This document shows positions 25,782 through 34,731 of a stretch of 50,011 bases of DNA, piece after piece (position 1 is the stretch's first letter; each line of letters begins with the position of its first letter). The stretch covers positions 1 to 50,011 of the forward strand of contig CALWTQ010000022.1 of NCBI GenBank assembly GCA_944384505.1. The letters are read 5' to 3'. The translations under genes were made by a program, and so were the position numbers. The notes below the pieces were generated by a model that ran no database searches, was not told where the DNA came from, and saw only the letters and a program-made list of their open reading frames with translations. This DNA is from an uncultured Mediterraneibacter sp. (GTDB taxonomy: Bacteria > Bacillota > Clostridia > Lachnospirales > Lachnospiraceae).

Positions 25782-25868
25782 TTGTATTTTATTTATTGTA
25801 TTTATATTGTATTATCTATTTTTTCTATTGTCAATATATTTTTAGTATTTTTGTATTTATTTTGTATC
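25782..25868. promoter_or_regulatory. array of TTGTAT motifs, candidate GntR operators
   Basis: On the plus strand TTGTAT starts at 25782, 25796, 25807, 25851 and 25862; two pairs are exactly 11 bases apart, one helical turn. Three copies lie around the start point and -10 of the operon promoter, two upstream of its -35. The same motif occurs at the other island promoters. The region is very AT-rich, so the count needs a background test. Confidence 0.55.
25806..25834 (-). promoter_or_regulatory. promoter of the rbsD-like/aldolase/kinase operon
   Basis: On the minus strand, TTGACA (25829-25834), 17 bases, then TACAAT (25806-25811). The -10 overlaps one of several TTGTATT motifs, as expected for a repressed promoter. 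Confidence 0.85.
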
Positions 25869-25913
25869 AAAAAAAATCCATGTGGAAGAAAATAATTTCT
25901 TGCACATGGATTT
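25869..25913 (-). terminator. terminator of the gntR transcript
   Basis: AAATCCATGTG (25874-25884) and CACATGGATTT (25903-25913) form an 11-bp stem, continued after one mismatch by AAGAAA/TTTCTT around ATAA. On the minus strand eight T follow. It separates gntR from the next operon promoter only 35 bases downstream. Confidence 0.92.
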
Positions 25914-25961
25914 CACAGGGTTGCCTCTGTTCAATTGTAAACCGGTCCTTTTCAGCTTCTT

Positions 25962-26720
25962 TTACCGTTTTGACCACGAAAAAGAATATCTGACCACATC
26001 AGTAATAAAGTAAGTATCCGAATACTCACATACCTTGTCATTCTCTGTCAATACAGTCCCCCGTATATGCAGAATCGGCTTTCCTGCCTTTAAATCAAGT
26101 TCTTCTATCTGCTCTTTGGAAGGCATCCGCGCAGTAATACTCTGTGTTGAGGACACAATCGGAACGCGGTACTCTTCTTCCATAAGATCATGGAGGGAAT
26201 GATCTCTCAGCAGCCACGGATTAAAATCATTAAATAAAGCTTTCGGCAGATAAATCGTCTGTTCGGCAAACGGGCGCTCATCCGCATAGCGAATCCGCTT
26301 TATCACCAATACAATGTCACCTTCTGCACACTGAAGATGCCGGCCAATCCAGGAGTCGGCAGCAACTTCCTGATAAGAGATAATTTTAGACGAAGGAGTT
26401 ATGCCTGAGGCGAGCAGCTGGCGGTGCATGCTGCGCATTCGGGAAAGGTCTCTTTCAAACTTCGGCTGTATAACAAAACATCCTCTGTTCGGACGCTTTT
26501 CCAGATATCCCTGCTCAATCAGATCTTCCAATGCTTTTCTAACCGTCACGCGGCTTACTCCATAATGCTCGCTCAGCCATTTTTCTGTTGGCAGTTTATC
26601 GCCGTTCTTCATCTCATTTCTGTTAATCTGATCTTTCAAATCAGAAACAATCTGATGGTAAAGCGGGATTGCCTCTTTTCCATTATCTGCTGAATTCCCG
26701 TTCAGGATTTTTTCGTGCAT
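25962..26720 (-). CDS. GntR-family regulator, HutC/UTRA type
   Basis: This 252-residue regulator has an N-terminal winged helix (IPLYHQIVSDLKDQI, then LPTEKWLSEHYGVSRVTVRK) and a UTRA effector domain with typical strands (ILHIRGTVLTENDKVCEYSDTYF). UTRA domains bind sugar phosphates or related effectors. The start at 26720 is set by GAGGAGG just upstream; ten more codons are open before it without a ribosome site. It is the only regulator in the island, and TTGTATT-type motifs occur at every island promoter and in front of this gene, so it is the likely local repressor and may control itself (inference). Its transcript ends at 25869-25913. Confidence 0.93.
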   Translation of the reverse strand: MHEKILNGNSADNGKEAIPLYHQIVSDLKDQINRNEMKNGDKLPTEKWLSEHYGVSRVTVRKALEDLIEQGYLEKRPNRGCFVIQPKFERDLSRMRSMHRQLLASGITPSSKIISYQEVAADSWIGRHLQCAEGDIVLVIKRIRYADERPFAEQTIYLPKALFNDFNPWLLRDHSLHDLMEEEYRVPIVSSTQSITARMPSKEQIEELDLKAGKPILHIRGTVLTENDKVCEYSDTYFITDVVRYSFSWSKR

Positions 26721-26736
26721 ACTTTCCCTCCTCACC

Positions 26737-26751
26737 ATTATATAATACAAT
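26737..26751 (-). promoter_or_regulatory. candidate -10 and operator in front of gntR
   Basis: On the minus strand TTGTATTATATAAT contains a TATAAT (26737-26742) and the perfect palindrome ATTATATAAT (26737-26746). A -35 at proper distance is not clear. It suggests a secondary, self-controlled gntR promoter inside the two-gene unit. Confidence 0.45.
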
Positions 26752-26774
26752 TTTAGTAAAATTTACCTTCAATG

Positions 26775-27854
26775 TCAACAATTCCCGGACGCATCTTCCC
26801 CTTCCGATCCGTATAAAATCCCGCCGCGCTTTTCAAACTGTGGAAGATCAAATACATCCGGATTGCATACAGATGCCGGCAGTATACCTTTCAGGTAATT
26901 CTGAAGATGTTCATTGAGAACTCTGGACTGGAACGTGATTCGTTCTACACTTACCCCCGCCGTATGCGGTGTCACAATCAGCTTATCCGGATCAATCCCG
27001 TAAATCGGATGATCCTTTCTCGGCGGTTCTTCATCCAGTACATCAAGCGCCGCCGCCCTTATTTTATCTTTTTTCAGAGCGTCAAAAAGGGCGTCCATAT
27101 CCAGAAGGGCAGCGCGGCCTGTGTTCACGAGGCAGGCCGTAGGTTTCATCTTTCCAATCTGCTCTGCTCCGATCATGCCTTTATTTTCGTCTGTGACTCT
27201 CGCCAGAAGAACAACATAGTCAGACTGGCTCATTACCGTATCCAGATCGAAGACATCAATATCCATTTTTTTCATCTTTTCTGCGTCTGCGTACGGATCA
27301 TAGCCTATAATTTTCATGCCGAAGGCCTGCGCCCTCTGAGCCAGTCCGAGCCCGTTTCTCCCCAGTCCGACAATGCCAAGTGTTTTCCCATATACCTCTG
27401 TTGCATTTTCATTGATTCTTCTGAATTTCAGATCATTTTCTTTAATCCAGTTACCCGCCCTTACTTCGTTTACTACTTTTATCAGCGGCTTAGCCAGAGC
27501 AAGAATCAGAAGGAATGTAAATTCCGGAACAGAGCGCCCGCATCTTCCCGCGCTGAACAAAACAGGAATTCCAAGTTTTGTGCATGCTTTAATATCAATA
27601 TTTTCTTCCGGGCCGTCTCTTACACTTAAAATCAGTTTCACATCCGGCGCATGATACAAAACGTTCTCCGTCACCTTTTCATACCCTGCAATAAAGACAT
27701 CAATTCCCTGAAGCGCTTCTATCAGCTGTTCTTCATTCAGCCTGTCTTTCGGTTCTTTAGTCAGGCTGAATCCTACCCTTTTCATGTCACAGTACTCTTT
27801 CATCTTCGCTTCCCACTGATCATCAAACTCTGCCGTACATAACACCTTGAGCAT
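26775..27854 (-). CDS. D-isomer-specific 2-hydroxyacid dehydrogenase
   Basis: This 359-residue NAD-dependent enzyme has GIVGLGRNGLG (161-170) as dinucleotide loop, catalytic R247 in NTGRAALLD, the glutamate of DVLDEEPP (E276) and H297 in TPHTAG. The family reduces 2-keto acids or oxidises D-2-hydroxy acids. The N-terminal substrate domain is diverged, so the acid cannot be named. It is transcribed from a near-consensus promoter at 27894-27922, and AAGGAGG lies eight bases before the ATG at 27854. gntR follows 54 bases downstream. In the island it may process a sugar-acid or the aldolase product (inference). Confidence 0.93.
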   Translation of the reverse strand: MLKVLCTAEFDDQWEAKMKEYCDMKRVGFSLTKEPKDRLNEEQLIEALQGIDVFIAGYEKVTENVLYHAPDVKLILSVRDGPEENIDIKACTKLGIPVLFSAGRCGRSVPEFTFLLILALAKPLIKVVNEVRAGNWIKENDLKFRRINENATEVYGKTLGIVGLGRNGLGLAQRAQAFGMKIIGYDPYADAEKMKKMDIDVFDLDTVMSQSDYVVLLARVTDENKGMIGAEQIGKMKPTACLVNTGRAALLDMDALFDALKKDKIRAAALDVLDEEPPRKDHPIYGIDPDKLIVTPHTAGVSVERITFQSRVLNEHLQNYLKGILPASVCNPDVFDLPQFEKRGGILYGSEGEDASGNC

Positions 27855-27893
27855 GTTGTTTTCCTCCTTGCATTTTCATTTGTTTATATGTGA

Positions 27894-27922
27894 ATTATAG
27901 CTTTTGTTGTATTTCTTGTCAA
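27894..27922 (-). promoter_or_regulatory. promoter of 2-hydroxyacid dehydrogenase-gntR
   Basis: Perfect consensus on the minus strand: TTGACA (27917-27922), 17 bases, TATAAT (27894-27899). The spacer holds AATACAA, the complement of the TTGTATT motif. Confidence 0.9.
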
Positions 27923-27965
27923 TATAAATGTATTCTTTTTGTAATATATTTATCTCATTTTTAAC

Positions 27966-27995
27966 TTGACATTTATAATACAATACATATACAAT
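27966..27995 (+). promoter_or_regulatory. promoter of the aldo/keto reductase gene
   Basis: TTGACA (27966-27971) and TACAAT (27990-27995) are 18 bases apart. The spacer holds TATAATACAAT and the -10 begins the perfect palindrome ACAATATTGT (27991-28000), a candidate operator. Confidence 0.75.
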
Positions 27996-28027
27996 ATTGT
28001 TATAATAATTTAAGAAAGGATGATACT

Positions 28028-28987
28028 ATGCGTTACAAACAATTCGGAAAAACAGATTTAAAGCTTTCAGAACTTGCCGTTGGCACATGGGCCATCGGAG
28101 GCACGGGATGGGGAGATGTAAATGAGAAGGATTCCATAGACGCTATCCACGCAATGATAGATCAGGGAGTAAATCTCATCGATACGGCTCCGAGCTACGG
28201 GCGCGGACATTCGGAAGAAGTAGTGGGGAAGGCTCTCTCTTCCTGCAGGGACAAGGTAATGCTTCTTACAAAATGCGGCATCCGCTGGCCGGAAGATGTA
28301 AAATACGGATCTTCCGAGCCTATCCGTGACAGCAGTAAAGATGCGATTATGAAGCAGTGTGAGGATTCTCTGAAACGTCTGAATACAGATCATATTGATA
28401 TTTATCTGATTCACTGGCCGGACGCCAGCACACCTTTTGAGGAAACTGCTGATGCGTTAAAAACACTGAAGCAGCAGGGGAAAATTCGTTTCAGCGGAAT
28501 TTCCAACTTCGAAGACAGTGATCTTGAGAAGCTCTATAATCTGGGTGTTATCGATGTTGTACAGTACCCATATTCCATGGTAAACCGTTCAAAAGAAGAT
28601 GTGCTGAAACAGTATGCTGAAAAAGGAGTCTACACAATGGGATACGGCGGTCTCGGCGCCGGCATTCTTACCGGCACAATCCGGGAAATTCCGAAATTTG
28701 AACCGGGAGATGCACGGCTTGGTTTCTACGATTTCTTCCGCGAGCCTAAATTTTCAAAAGTTATGGAGCTCTTAAAGACACTGGATCAGATCGCCGCTGC
28801 TCATGATGTTCCTGTTGCACAGGTAGCTGTTAACTGGACTACACGCCATCCGTATATCGGCGCTTCACTGACCGGAGTCAGAAACGCAAAAGAGGCGGCC
28901 GAAAACTGCTCTGCTTTCAGCTGGTCACTCTCCGATGAAGAAATGGAAACCATCAATACCGCAATAGACCAGACGATCGGGAAATAA
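28028..28987 (+). CDS. aldo/keto reductase
   Basis: This 319-residue TIM-barrel oxidoreductase carries the AKR catalytic tetrad D52, Y57, K82 and H129 (NLIDTAPSYG, LLTKCGI, YLIHWPD). C-terminal HPYIGASLTGVRNAKEAAENC is a typical NADP(H)-binding ending. The group reduces sugar or aliphatic aldehydes. It is the only plus-strand gene between 20.5 and 35.8 kb, diverging from the 2-hydroxyacid dehydrogenase. AAAGGA precedes the ATG at 28028, the promoter is at 27966-27995 and a strong hairpin follows at 29024-29070. It may reduce an aldehyde released by the aldolase (inference). Confidence 0.94.
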   Translation: MRYKQFGKTDLKLSELAVGTWAIGGTGWGDVNEKDSIDAIHAMIDQGVNLIDTAPSYGRGHSEEVVGKALSSCRDKVMLLTKCGIRWPEDVKYGSSEPIRDSSKDAIMKQCEDSLKRLNTDHIDIYLIHWPDASTPFEETADALKTLKQQGKIRFSGISNFEDSDLEKLYNLGVIDVVQYPYSMVNRSKEDVLKQYAEKGVYTMGYGGLGAGILTGTIREIPKFEPGDARLGFYDFFREPKFSKVMELLKTLDQIAAAHDVPVAQVAVNWTTRHPYIGASLTGVRNAKEAAENCSAFSWSLSDEEMETINTAIDQTIGK

Positions 28988-29023
28988 ATAATTATTCGTT
29001 TAAAAATATCACCATATAATAAA

Positions 29024-29070
29024 AGCCATTGCGCGGCAGATATTTCTCTGCCTGGCAATGGCTCCTTTTT
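29024..29070. terminator. bidirectional terminator behind the aldo/keto reductase gene and ABC operon
   Basis: AGCCATTGC (29024-29032) and GCAATGGCT (29055-29063) pair perfectly, with an inner GGCAGA/TCTGCC stem. CCTTTTT follows on the plus strand and TTTTATTAT on the minus strand. The stop of the minus-strand permease lies in its tail. Confidence 0.9.
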
Positions 29071-29998
29071 AGCTCTGCTTCATTATTATTACAACTCCCA
29101 GCAGCACCAGACCGTTGATCACCGCCTCCGCCCAAAACGGCGCCCCAAGGATACTGATTACGTTAAAAACCATTCCGAGAAGCACTGTCGACCAGATCAC
29201 GCCGGGGACATTATATCTGCCCGGTGTATGCATGGTAATGCTCAGGAAAGTAACTGCCAGTCCCGGAAGCAGATACGCCGGTCCCGTATCAGGATACACA
29301 TTTCTGGTCTGACTGATTAATAAAACGGCGCAAAATCCGATCAAAATCCCTGCAAAAACGAATGACAGAAAACGAACCGCTTTCGTATTAACGCCTGCCA
29401 GTTCCACTACACTTCTGGCATTTCCGGTTTCATAGATGTATCTTCCAAGCGGAGAATGCTCCAGAACCAGATACACAATGACCGCAAGGAGAATACAAAT
29501 CCATATTCCGATATTAAGCTTAACAATTTTTATCTGATTGATCCAGATAAGCAGGTCCGGCGTCACTCCTGTAAATGATCTGCCCCCATTCAAAAAGAGG
29601 GAACCGCCGTACATAATCATACCGGTGGCGAGCGTAGATATGGTGGAGGGAATTTTAAAAAACACTGTAATAATTCCATTGAAAGCGCCAAGGATCACAC
29701 TCAGCCCAAGGATAACTACGACAACGCCCAGTGCCGTGCCTCCTATTGACGCCATCTTTCCTCCTGCCATCATCAAAAAACCGATCATATAGCCCAGAGA
29801 AATATCAAACTCTCCTGCTGCCAGCGGAATCAGAGAAGCCATGGCGAAAATTGCCACAGGCACACGGCCTATCCCGATAATATTCGCATTCTGCACACTG
29901 GAAAACTGCGGAATGAAGATCATAAAAACCAGCGCCAGTATTACTGTCAGAACCGGGACTCCTCTCTTTTTTACATCTAATACGTTCTTTTTCGTCAT
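29069..29998 (-). CDS. ribose-type ABC transporter permease (second)
   Basis: This 309-residue integral membrane protein belongs to the RbsC-like permease family, with about eight to ten hydrophobic helices and the family motif LAAGEFDISLGYMIGF. The start at 29998 is preferred because it overlaps the ATPase stop as ATGA and GGTGGAG lies upstream; a longer reading frame starts 34 codons earlier inside the ATPase gene with no ribosome site. It should pair with the other permease at 31558 as a heterodimer. The substrate path is not readable. It ends at the bidirectional hairpin at 29024-29070. Confidence 0.92.
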   Translation of the reverse strand: MTKKNVLDVKKRGVPVLTVILALVFMIFIPQFSSVQNANIIGIGRVPVAIFAMASLIPLAAGEFDISLGYMIGFLMMAGGKMASIGGTALGVVVVILGLSVILGAFNGIITVFFKIPSTISTLATGMIMYGGSLFLNGGRSFTGVTPDLLIWINQIKIVKLNIGIWICILLAVIVYLVLEHSPLGRYIYETGNARSVVELAGVNTKAVRFLSFVFAGILIGFCAVLLISQTRNVYPDTGPAYLLPGLAVTFLSITMHTPGRYNVPGVIWSTVLLGMVFNVISILGAPFWAEAVINGLVLLGVVIIMKQS

Positions 29999-31545
29999 AG
30001 GTAACTCCACCTCGCAATTGTTTCTCTCTCCAGTACTCCGTCCTTCTTTCGTAGTTCTCCTGAAACCCGTCCTTCTCTTATCATAATTACTCTTGTACAA
30101 ATGTCAGCCAGAAGTTCCGGTTCTGTCGAAAAGACAATAATCCCCATCCCCTCTTCCGCTGCTTCTTTTATCCTTTCAAACAGCATTTTCCGGGAGTTGG
30201 GGTCAACTCCATATGTCGGATCATCCAGTACGAAAACCTTTGGCTTAAGGCTCATCCATTTTGCCATTATTGCTTTCTGCTGATTTCCCCCGGACATTAC
30301 GCCAAATTTTCTTTCATAGCTGTCTGCCGGCTGTATATCAAACACAGCCTGCATCATCTGAACTGCCTGTTTAGCCAGCTTTCCATGACGCCAGTATCTT
30401 CTTTCCGCAGGCATCAGTATATTTTCTCTCAGAGAGCATTCCATAATCCCGCCATACTTTGGCCTGTCCGACGGGAGCAGCGCAACACCTCTTTTCAGAG
30501 CCTTTCCCGACGTCATCCTGACCGGGAATTTTTTGCCATCTACAGTAATTTCCCCGCCCGTCCGGCTTCTGGCCCCTGCCAGAAGCCAGGGTATTTCGCT
30601 TATTCCACTGTCAGCAGTTCCTACAATCCCCAGAACTTCCCCTGAACACAAATTAAATGTACAGTCTTTCAGATTTTTACATGCAAGATTCTTCACATCC
30701 ATTATGCATTTTCCCGGCTCATAATGTTCTTTTATTTTCAGCAGCTTCCACAGACCCTGAAGATTTCCTCCTTCGTCACTCTTTCTCTCCGCTCCATCCT
30801 CATCCTGCCGAAGCATATGGGTGATAATCATTTCTTCCGAAACCTCGGAAATGTTTCTGCTGAAAATATTTTTCCCGTCATTTAAAACAGTCACCGCATC
30901 GCAGTATTTCATGACAGATTTTAACCGGTGTGTAATCATTATGATCGGAATTCCTCTGGCCGCTACCTTTTTAACCCGGTCCAGAAAAAACTCCGCTTCA
31001 CTTTCCGGAATCGAAGCATCGGACTCATCCAGAATCAGCAGCTTTACATTTTTCAGATCTTCCTCTCTTCCAATTGCGATTGCAATCGCAATCATGTTTC
31101 GCTGTGCCGCACTCAGATCCCGCACCATACAGTTGATATCAACGTCAATATCATAAATACTGAGAATTTCATGTGCATATTCCTCAACGGCATTCCAGTC
31201 TATCCCCGCCCTCCCTTTCGGATATCCATGGAATGCTGAAACACACTCTGCCACCGTAAAATCTTCAATCAGCGGGCTCTCCTGGTGCACAGCGCGCACC
31301 CCCATCTCATATGCTTTACCGGAATCCGTAATGTCGCTGCATATGCTGTCTCCTATTTTTATTCTGGTCTCCTGACCGGCATCCGGATGATAGATTCCCG
31401 TCAGTACCTTAATCAACGTTGATTTTCCGCTGCCGTTTGCTCCCAGGATTCCCCATATTTTTCCATCAGGTATTTCAAGACTGACATCTTTCAAAACTTT
31501 CGTTCCGGAAAACGATACCGAAACTTTTTCAACAGCAACTGACAT
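29995..31545 (-). CDS. ribose-type sugar ABC transporter ATP-binding protein
   Basis: This 516-residue protein holds two ABC domains in one chain, as in RbsA/MglA. The first has Walker A GANGSGKST (35-43) and Walker B LLILDESDAS. The second has the degenerate P-loop GTADSGISE that is normal for the second half in this family, with signature MSGGNQQKAIM and Walker B VFVLDDPTYGVD. The first-domain signature is LSAAQRNM. It energises import through the permeases at 29069 and 31558. AAGGAGG precedes the ATG at 31545; it overlaps the next permease by four bases. Confidence 0.95.
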   Translation of the reverse strand: MSVAVEKVSVSFSGTKVLKDVSLEIPDGKIWGILGANGSGKSTLIKVLTGIYHPDAGQETRIKIGDSICSDITDSGKAYEMGVRAVHQESPLIEDFTVAECVSAFHGYPKGRAGIDWNAVEEYAHEILSIYDIDVDINCMVRDLSAAQRNMIAIAIAIGREEDLKNVKLLILDESDASIPESEAEFFLDRVKKVAARGIPIIMITHRLKSVMKYCDAVTVLNDGKNIFSRNISEVSEEMIITHMLRQDEDGAERKSDEGGNLQGLWKLLKIKEHYEPGKCIMDVKNLACKNLKDCTFNLCSGEVLGIVGTADSGISEIPWLLAGARSRTGGEITVDGKKFPVRMTSGKALKRGVALLPSDRPKYGGIMECSLRENILMPAERRYWRHGKLAKQAVQMMQAVFDIQPADSYERKFGVMSGGNQQKAIMAKWMSLKPKVFVLDDPTYGVDPNSRKMLFERIKEAAEEGMGIIVFSTEPELLADICTRVIMIREGRVSGELRKKDGVLERETIARWSYL

Positions 31546-31557
31546 CCTGTTTCCTCC

Positions 31558-32526
31558 TTACCTGGCTCTCGCCGCCCGCTCTGTCAGAACAGCGGATATC
31601 CAAATCGACAGAATAAGTATAATTCCCTGGAAAGCATAACTCCCCCACGTAGAAACCCCGCTGATTTCAATCCCGTTTTCTCCAAGCGCGCACAAAAGCA
31701 TTCCAAGGATCATTCCCGGTACATTAATTTTCCCAGGTATAAACGCCGCCTTGCTTAAAAACACTACGGAGTAGGCCGGAAGGAGAAGTGATGTCCCGTA
31801 AGCAGAACTGGCCGCTCCCAGCTGCCCAAGCAGGAGAACCGCCGCTATTCCGCAAAAAAATCCCGATGCCATAAATGCGAGAATTTGTACCTTCTGGACT
31901 TTTATACCTGCAAAAAGCGCCGTTCTTTTTGAGCTTCCCACCGCATACAGATGTCTTCCGAATCTTGTGAAGTTCAATATATACCAGACGATCACACACA
32001 GAAGCACAAGAAACCACACGCAGTACCCTACCTGAAATATTTTCCCCCGCGCAAATGTGATCATCCCTGCAGGAATATTTGTATTCAGTATCCCTCCGCC
32101 GGATAAAGCCTGAGAAATTCCGGACAGCATCAGACCAACACTCAAGGTTCCGATAAACGAACTAATCCCCAGCCTCGTTGTAATCAGTCCGTTCAGCAGA
32201 CCACATGCCGAGCCCGCCACTACCATAATAACTGGGATCAGCAGCGAGGGAACTCCCTTTTCCGCAAGCAGAGCCCCCAGCACCATGCTGAAACACAAAA
32301 TATATCCCAGCGAAAGATCGAATTCATTGACAATGAGTATAAACATACCTCCAAGCGCAAGACATCCCATAACAGCCTGGCTGATCAAGATATTGCTGAA
32401 ATTCCGCACAGAGAAAAAGTTTTTTGACGTAAATGAAAAGAACATTACTATTAGGATAAGTATCCCGATCATCCCATATTTTTCCAGAAAAGAGCTGTTC
32501 CCGTTTCTGATTTTTCTTCCGTTCAT
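31558..32526 (-). CDS. ribose-type ABC transporter permease (first)
   Basis: This 322-residue RbsC-like permease has multiple hydrophobic helices and the family motif IVNEFDLSLGYILCF, closely parallel to the segment in the second permease. AGAGGTG precedes the ATG at 32526. It lies between the binding-protein gene (15 bases upstream) and the ATPase gene (12 bases downstream), forming a complete importer of the carbohydrate CUT2 class. CUT2 systems usually carry free monosaccharides, which fits the kinase and mutarotase elsewhere in the island (inference). Confidence 0.94.
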   Translation of the reverse strand: MNGRKIRNGNSSFLEKYGMIGILILIVMFFSFTSKNFFSVRNFSNILISQAVMGCLALGGMFILIVNEFDLSLGYILCFSMVLGALLAEKGVPSLLIPVIMVVAGSACGLLNGLITTRLGISSFIGTLSVGLMLSGISQALSGGGILNTNIPAGMITFARGKIFQVGYCVWFLVLLCVIVWYILNFTRFGRHLYAVGSSKRTALFAGIKVQKVQILAFMASGFFCGIAAVLLLGQLGAASSAYGTSLLLPAYSVVFLSKAAFIPGKINVPGMILGMLLCALGENGIEISGVSTWGSYAFQGIILILSIWISAVLTERAARAR

Positions 32527-32541
32527 ACAGTCACCTCTGAA

Positions 32542-33648
32542 TTAATCCCATAGTTCATAATACGCCCCAATATAATCCATGTTAGGCGCCCATGCCTCTC
32601 CTTCTTCCGGCAGATTCGAACTGTCTACGATCGTATACGGCAGATTCTCACCGCGGGGAGATGCCAGTTCCTGTCCGTTCAAAAGACGAATTGTCTGATC
32701 AACGGTGGCATACCCCAGATAAACATTGTCATACGCAGCTGTACAAACAGCAGCCGTCCCCTGGCGAATTAAAGAAATCATTTCTTCATTTCCAAGCACG
32801 CCGCATACTTTTACATCATGAATCCCCACCGATTCCAGCGCTTCCGCAACGCTGACAGCCGCCGGATCAAAAGGAAGAAACACAAATTCCGTATCCGGAT
32901 GGGACGTTACATATCCGATTACCATTCTGTTCAGTTCATCCCCCATCTGTTCGAAGGTAAAATACTGAAGTTCTTCATCCAGCGTAAGGCCGGTATCTTC
33001 TATTTTCTCCAGAAGACCTTCTTCAAAATATTCAACAGAGTAGGAGCCCGGGCAGCTGTATACCACAACCTCACCGCTTCCATCGCTGTTCTCGTCCATC
33101 CATTCCGCCATAGCTTCTCCCAATGCATGATAGTCCGGTCCCACATCAAACGCGAAATCCAGAAGCCCTTCCTCTTCCAGATTCAGCTGCGGATTTGGAT
33201 CATCCGTACCGTTTGATCCGCTGACAATAGGTATCCCTGCGTCATTCGCAGCCTGTATTCCCTGCTGCACGCTTCTGGCGTCCAGAGAAACAGTGATAAT
33301 GACATCCGCCTCCCATGCGACAGCATTCATAATTGATCTGTTCTGCTCATCCGGTGTTCCTTTTCCATCAAAGGTCTGCACATCCCATTCGTACCGGTCA
33401 CCGATTTCTTCTATCGCTTCACAGGGCACAATACATCCTGACAGAGACGCCTGCGCCGGGACCAAAGCCACTTTAATCCCCCTGGGTGCCTTTGCTTTTT
33501 CAGCCGGCCCTTCAAACGTCACCTCCTCACTTACAGTCGTGGTCTGGTCATTTTCTTCCAGTTCATCCGGAAGTTCTATCAAGGCACTGCATCCTGCGGT
33601 AGTGCCGGTCAGCAGCAGAAGCAGCGCCAGACTGACTACTCTTTTCAT
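32542..33648 (-). CDS. sugar ABC transporter substrate-binding lipoprotein
   Basis: This 368-residue lipoprotein has a signal peptide ending in TAGC with the lipidated C20, an acidic linker, and a periplasmic-binding-protein type 1 fold (VALVPAQ, then QGIQAANDAGIPIVSGSNGTD). It captures the substrate outside the cell for the adjacent CUT2 importer. The start at 33648 is set by GGAAGGAGG upstream; an earlier frame start lacks a ribosome site and would spoil the signal peptide. Binding-pocket residues are too variable to name the ligand. Confidence 0.93.
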   Translation of the reverse strand: MKRVVSLALLLLLTGTTAGCSALIELPDELEENDQTTTVSEEVTFEGPAEKAKAPRGIKVALVPAQASLSGCIVPCEAIEEIGDRYEWDVQTFDGKGTPDEQNRSIMNAVAWEADVIITVSLDARSVQQGIQAANDAGIPIVSGSNGTDDPNPQLNLEEEGLLDFAFDVGPDYHALGEAMAEWMDENSDGSGEVVVYSCPGSYSVEYFEEGLLEKIEDTGLTLDEELQYFTFEQMGDELNRMVIGYVTSHPDTEFVFLPFDPAAVSVAEALESVGIHDVKVCGVLGNEEMISLIRQGTAAVCTAAYDNVYLGYATVDQTIRLLNGQELASPRGENLPYTIVDSSNLPEEGEAWAPNMDYIGAYYELWD

Positions 33649-33670
33649 ATGCCACGCCTCCTTCCCACCC

Positions 33671-34714
33671 TTATTCACATCCGTTCGGATGAATAATAAT
33701 CTTAATCGAATTTTCATTATTCAGATTCTCATCGAGCGCTTCAAAATACCGCTCCAGCGGATAATGTCCAGTGATCAGACAATCACAATCCACTTTCCCC
33801 TGCTTAAGAATCTCCAGACACTTTTCAAATTCACTGTTAAATGTAGATCCCACATATGTCCATTCATTTTTAATGAAGTCCGCCGCATTGCAGATAAATC
33901 CCTTCTTTTCACCGTTGGGGAAGGAATATCCCACAAAGGTTCCTCCCTTTTTCAGACAGGCCAGTGCGGCTTCTCCCGCTTCAAGGGAACCGCAGGCATC
34001 AATGATAATATCAAACCCTTCCGGTTCATCCTCCTTCAGTTTTGCAATAAGACTTTCATAATCATTATTGTCCAGCCGGTATGTTCTGACCCCCTTATTC
34101 TCCATAAGCTTCAGCTTACTCTCCACCCGGTCAGCCACGGAGACATTTCCGGCTCCTGAATTTTTATAGAGCTGAGCAAGTATCATTCCGCTTGCCCCGG
34201 CCCCGAGAATCAGAACACTGTCACAGTATTGTACCCGGCTTCTCTCAACAGCCCGCAGACAGCATCCGATCAGCTCGCACATTGCTGCCTGATCATAGGA
34301 CACTCCATCCGGTATCTTATATACATTATTCTCATCTGCCACAATGTACTCTGCCATAGCTCCCTGGAGATTGTGTCCCATAGAGCCAAAATTGTCGCAG
34401 AAAACTGGTTCGCCTTTTTTGCAGTAATAGCATTTTCCACATGGCACTCCATTATCCACAGTAACCCTGTCTCCCGGTTTGCAATATGTCACCCCGTCCC
34501 CTGTCTTTTCAATAATACCTGCCATTTCATGTCCGGGAACCGCCGGATATCTCCCCAGCACAGACCCGTTCGCATCATGAGTTCTCTCCGCCGGTTTACA
34601 GATCCCACATGAAATGACTTTGATCAATACCTGGTTTTCACCGCACTCCGGTACAGGTATTTCTTTTATTCCGCCATTTGCCCGTCCGGGCTTTTCATAT
34701 ACTAATGCTTTCAC
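33671..34714 (-). CDS. zinc-dependent medium-chain alcohol/polyol dehydrogenase (copy 2)
   Basis: This 347-residue medium-chain dehydrogenase has catalytic-zinc motifs CGICKPAE and GHEMAG, the structural-zinc cluster CGKCYYCKKGEPVFC and the nucleotide loop ILGAGASGM. It is clearly paralogous to the enzyme at 24289-25323: both open MKALVYE and share NFxSxGHN plus a GGxFxxY segment. The start codon is GTG at 34714, preceded by GGAGGTG. It lies between the phosphotriesterase-family gene and the binding-protein gene. The two copies may act on successive or stereochemically different substrates (inference). Confidence 0.94.
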   Translation of the reverse strand: MKALVYEKPGRANGGIKEIPVPECGENQVLIKVISCGICKPAERTHDANGSVLGRYPAVPGHEMAGIIEKTGDGVTYCKPGDRVTVDNGVPCGKCYYCKKGEPVFCDNFGSMGHNLQGAMAEYIVADENNVYKIPDGVSYDQAAMCELIGCCLRAVERSRVQYCDSVLILGAGASGMILAQLYKNSGAGNVSVADRVESKLKLMENKGVRTYRLDNNDYESLIAKLKEDEPEGFDIIIDACGSLEAGEAALACLKKGGTFVGYSFPNGEKKGFICNAADFIKNEWTYVGSTFNSEFEKCLEILKQGKVDCDCLITGHYPLERYFEALDENLNNENSIKIIIHPNGCE

Positions 34715-34731
34715 TATTACACACCTCCGGA

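Noticed and set aside
25780-25868. CRISPR-like short repeat array
   Set aside because: The TTGTAT repeats are six to nine bases with irregular spacing in AT-rich promoter DNA; there are no spacers of constant length and no cas genes.
30292-30700. Possible damage of the ABC ATPase because its second P-loop is degenerate
   Set aside because: A degenerate second P-loop is normal in the RbsA/MglA family and the rest of the chain is intact.
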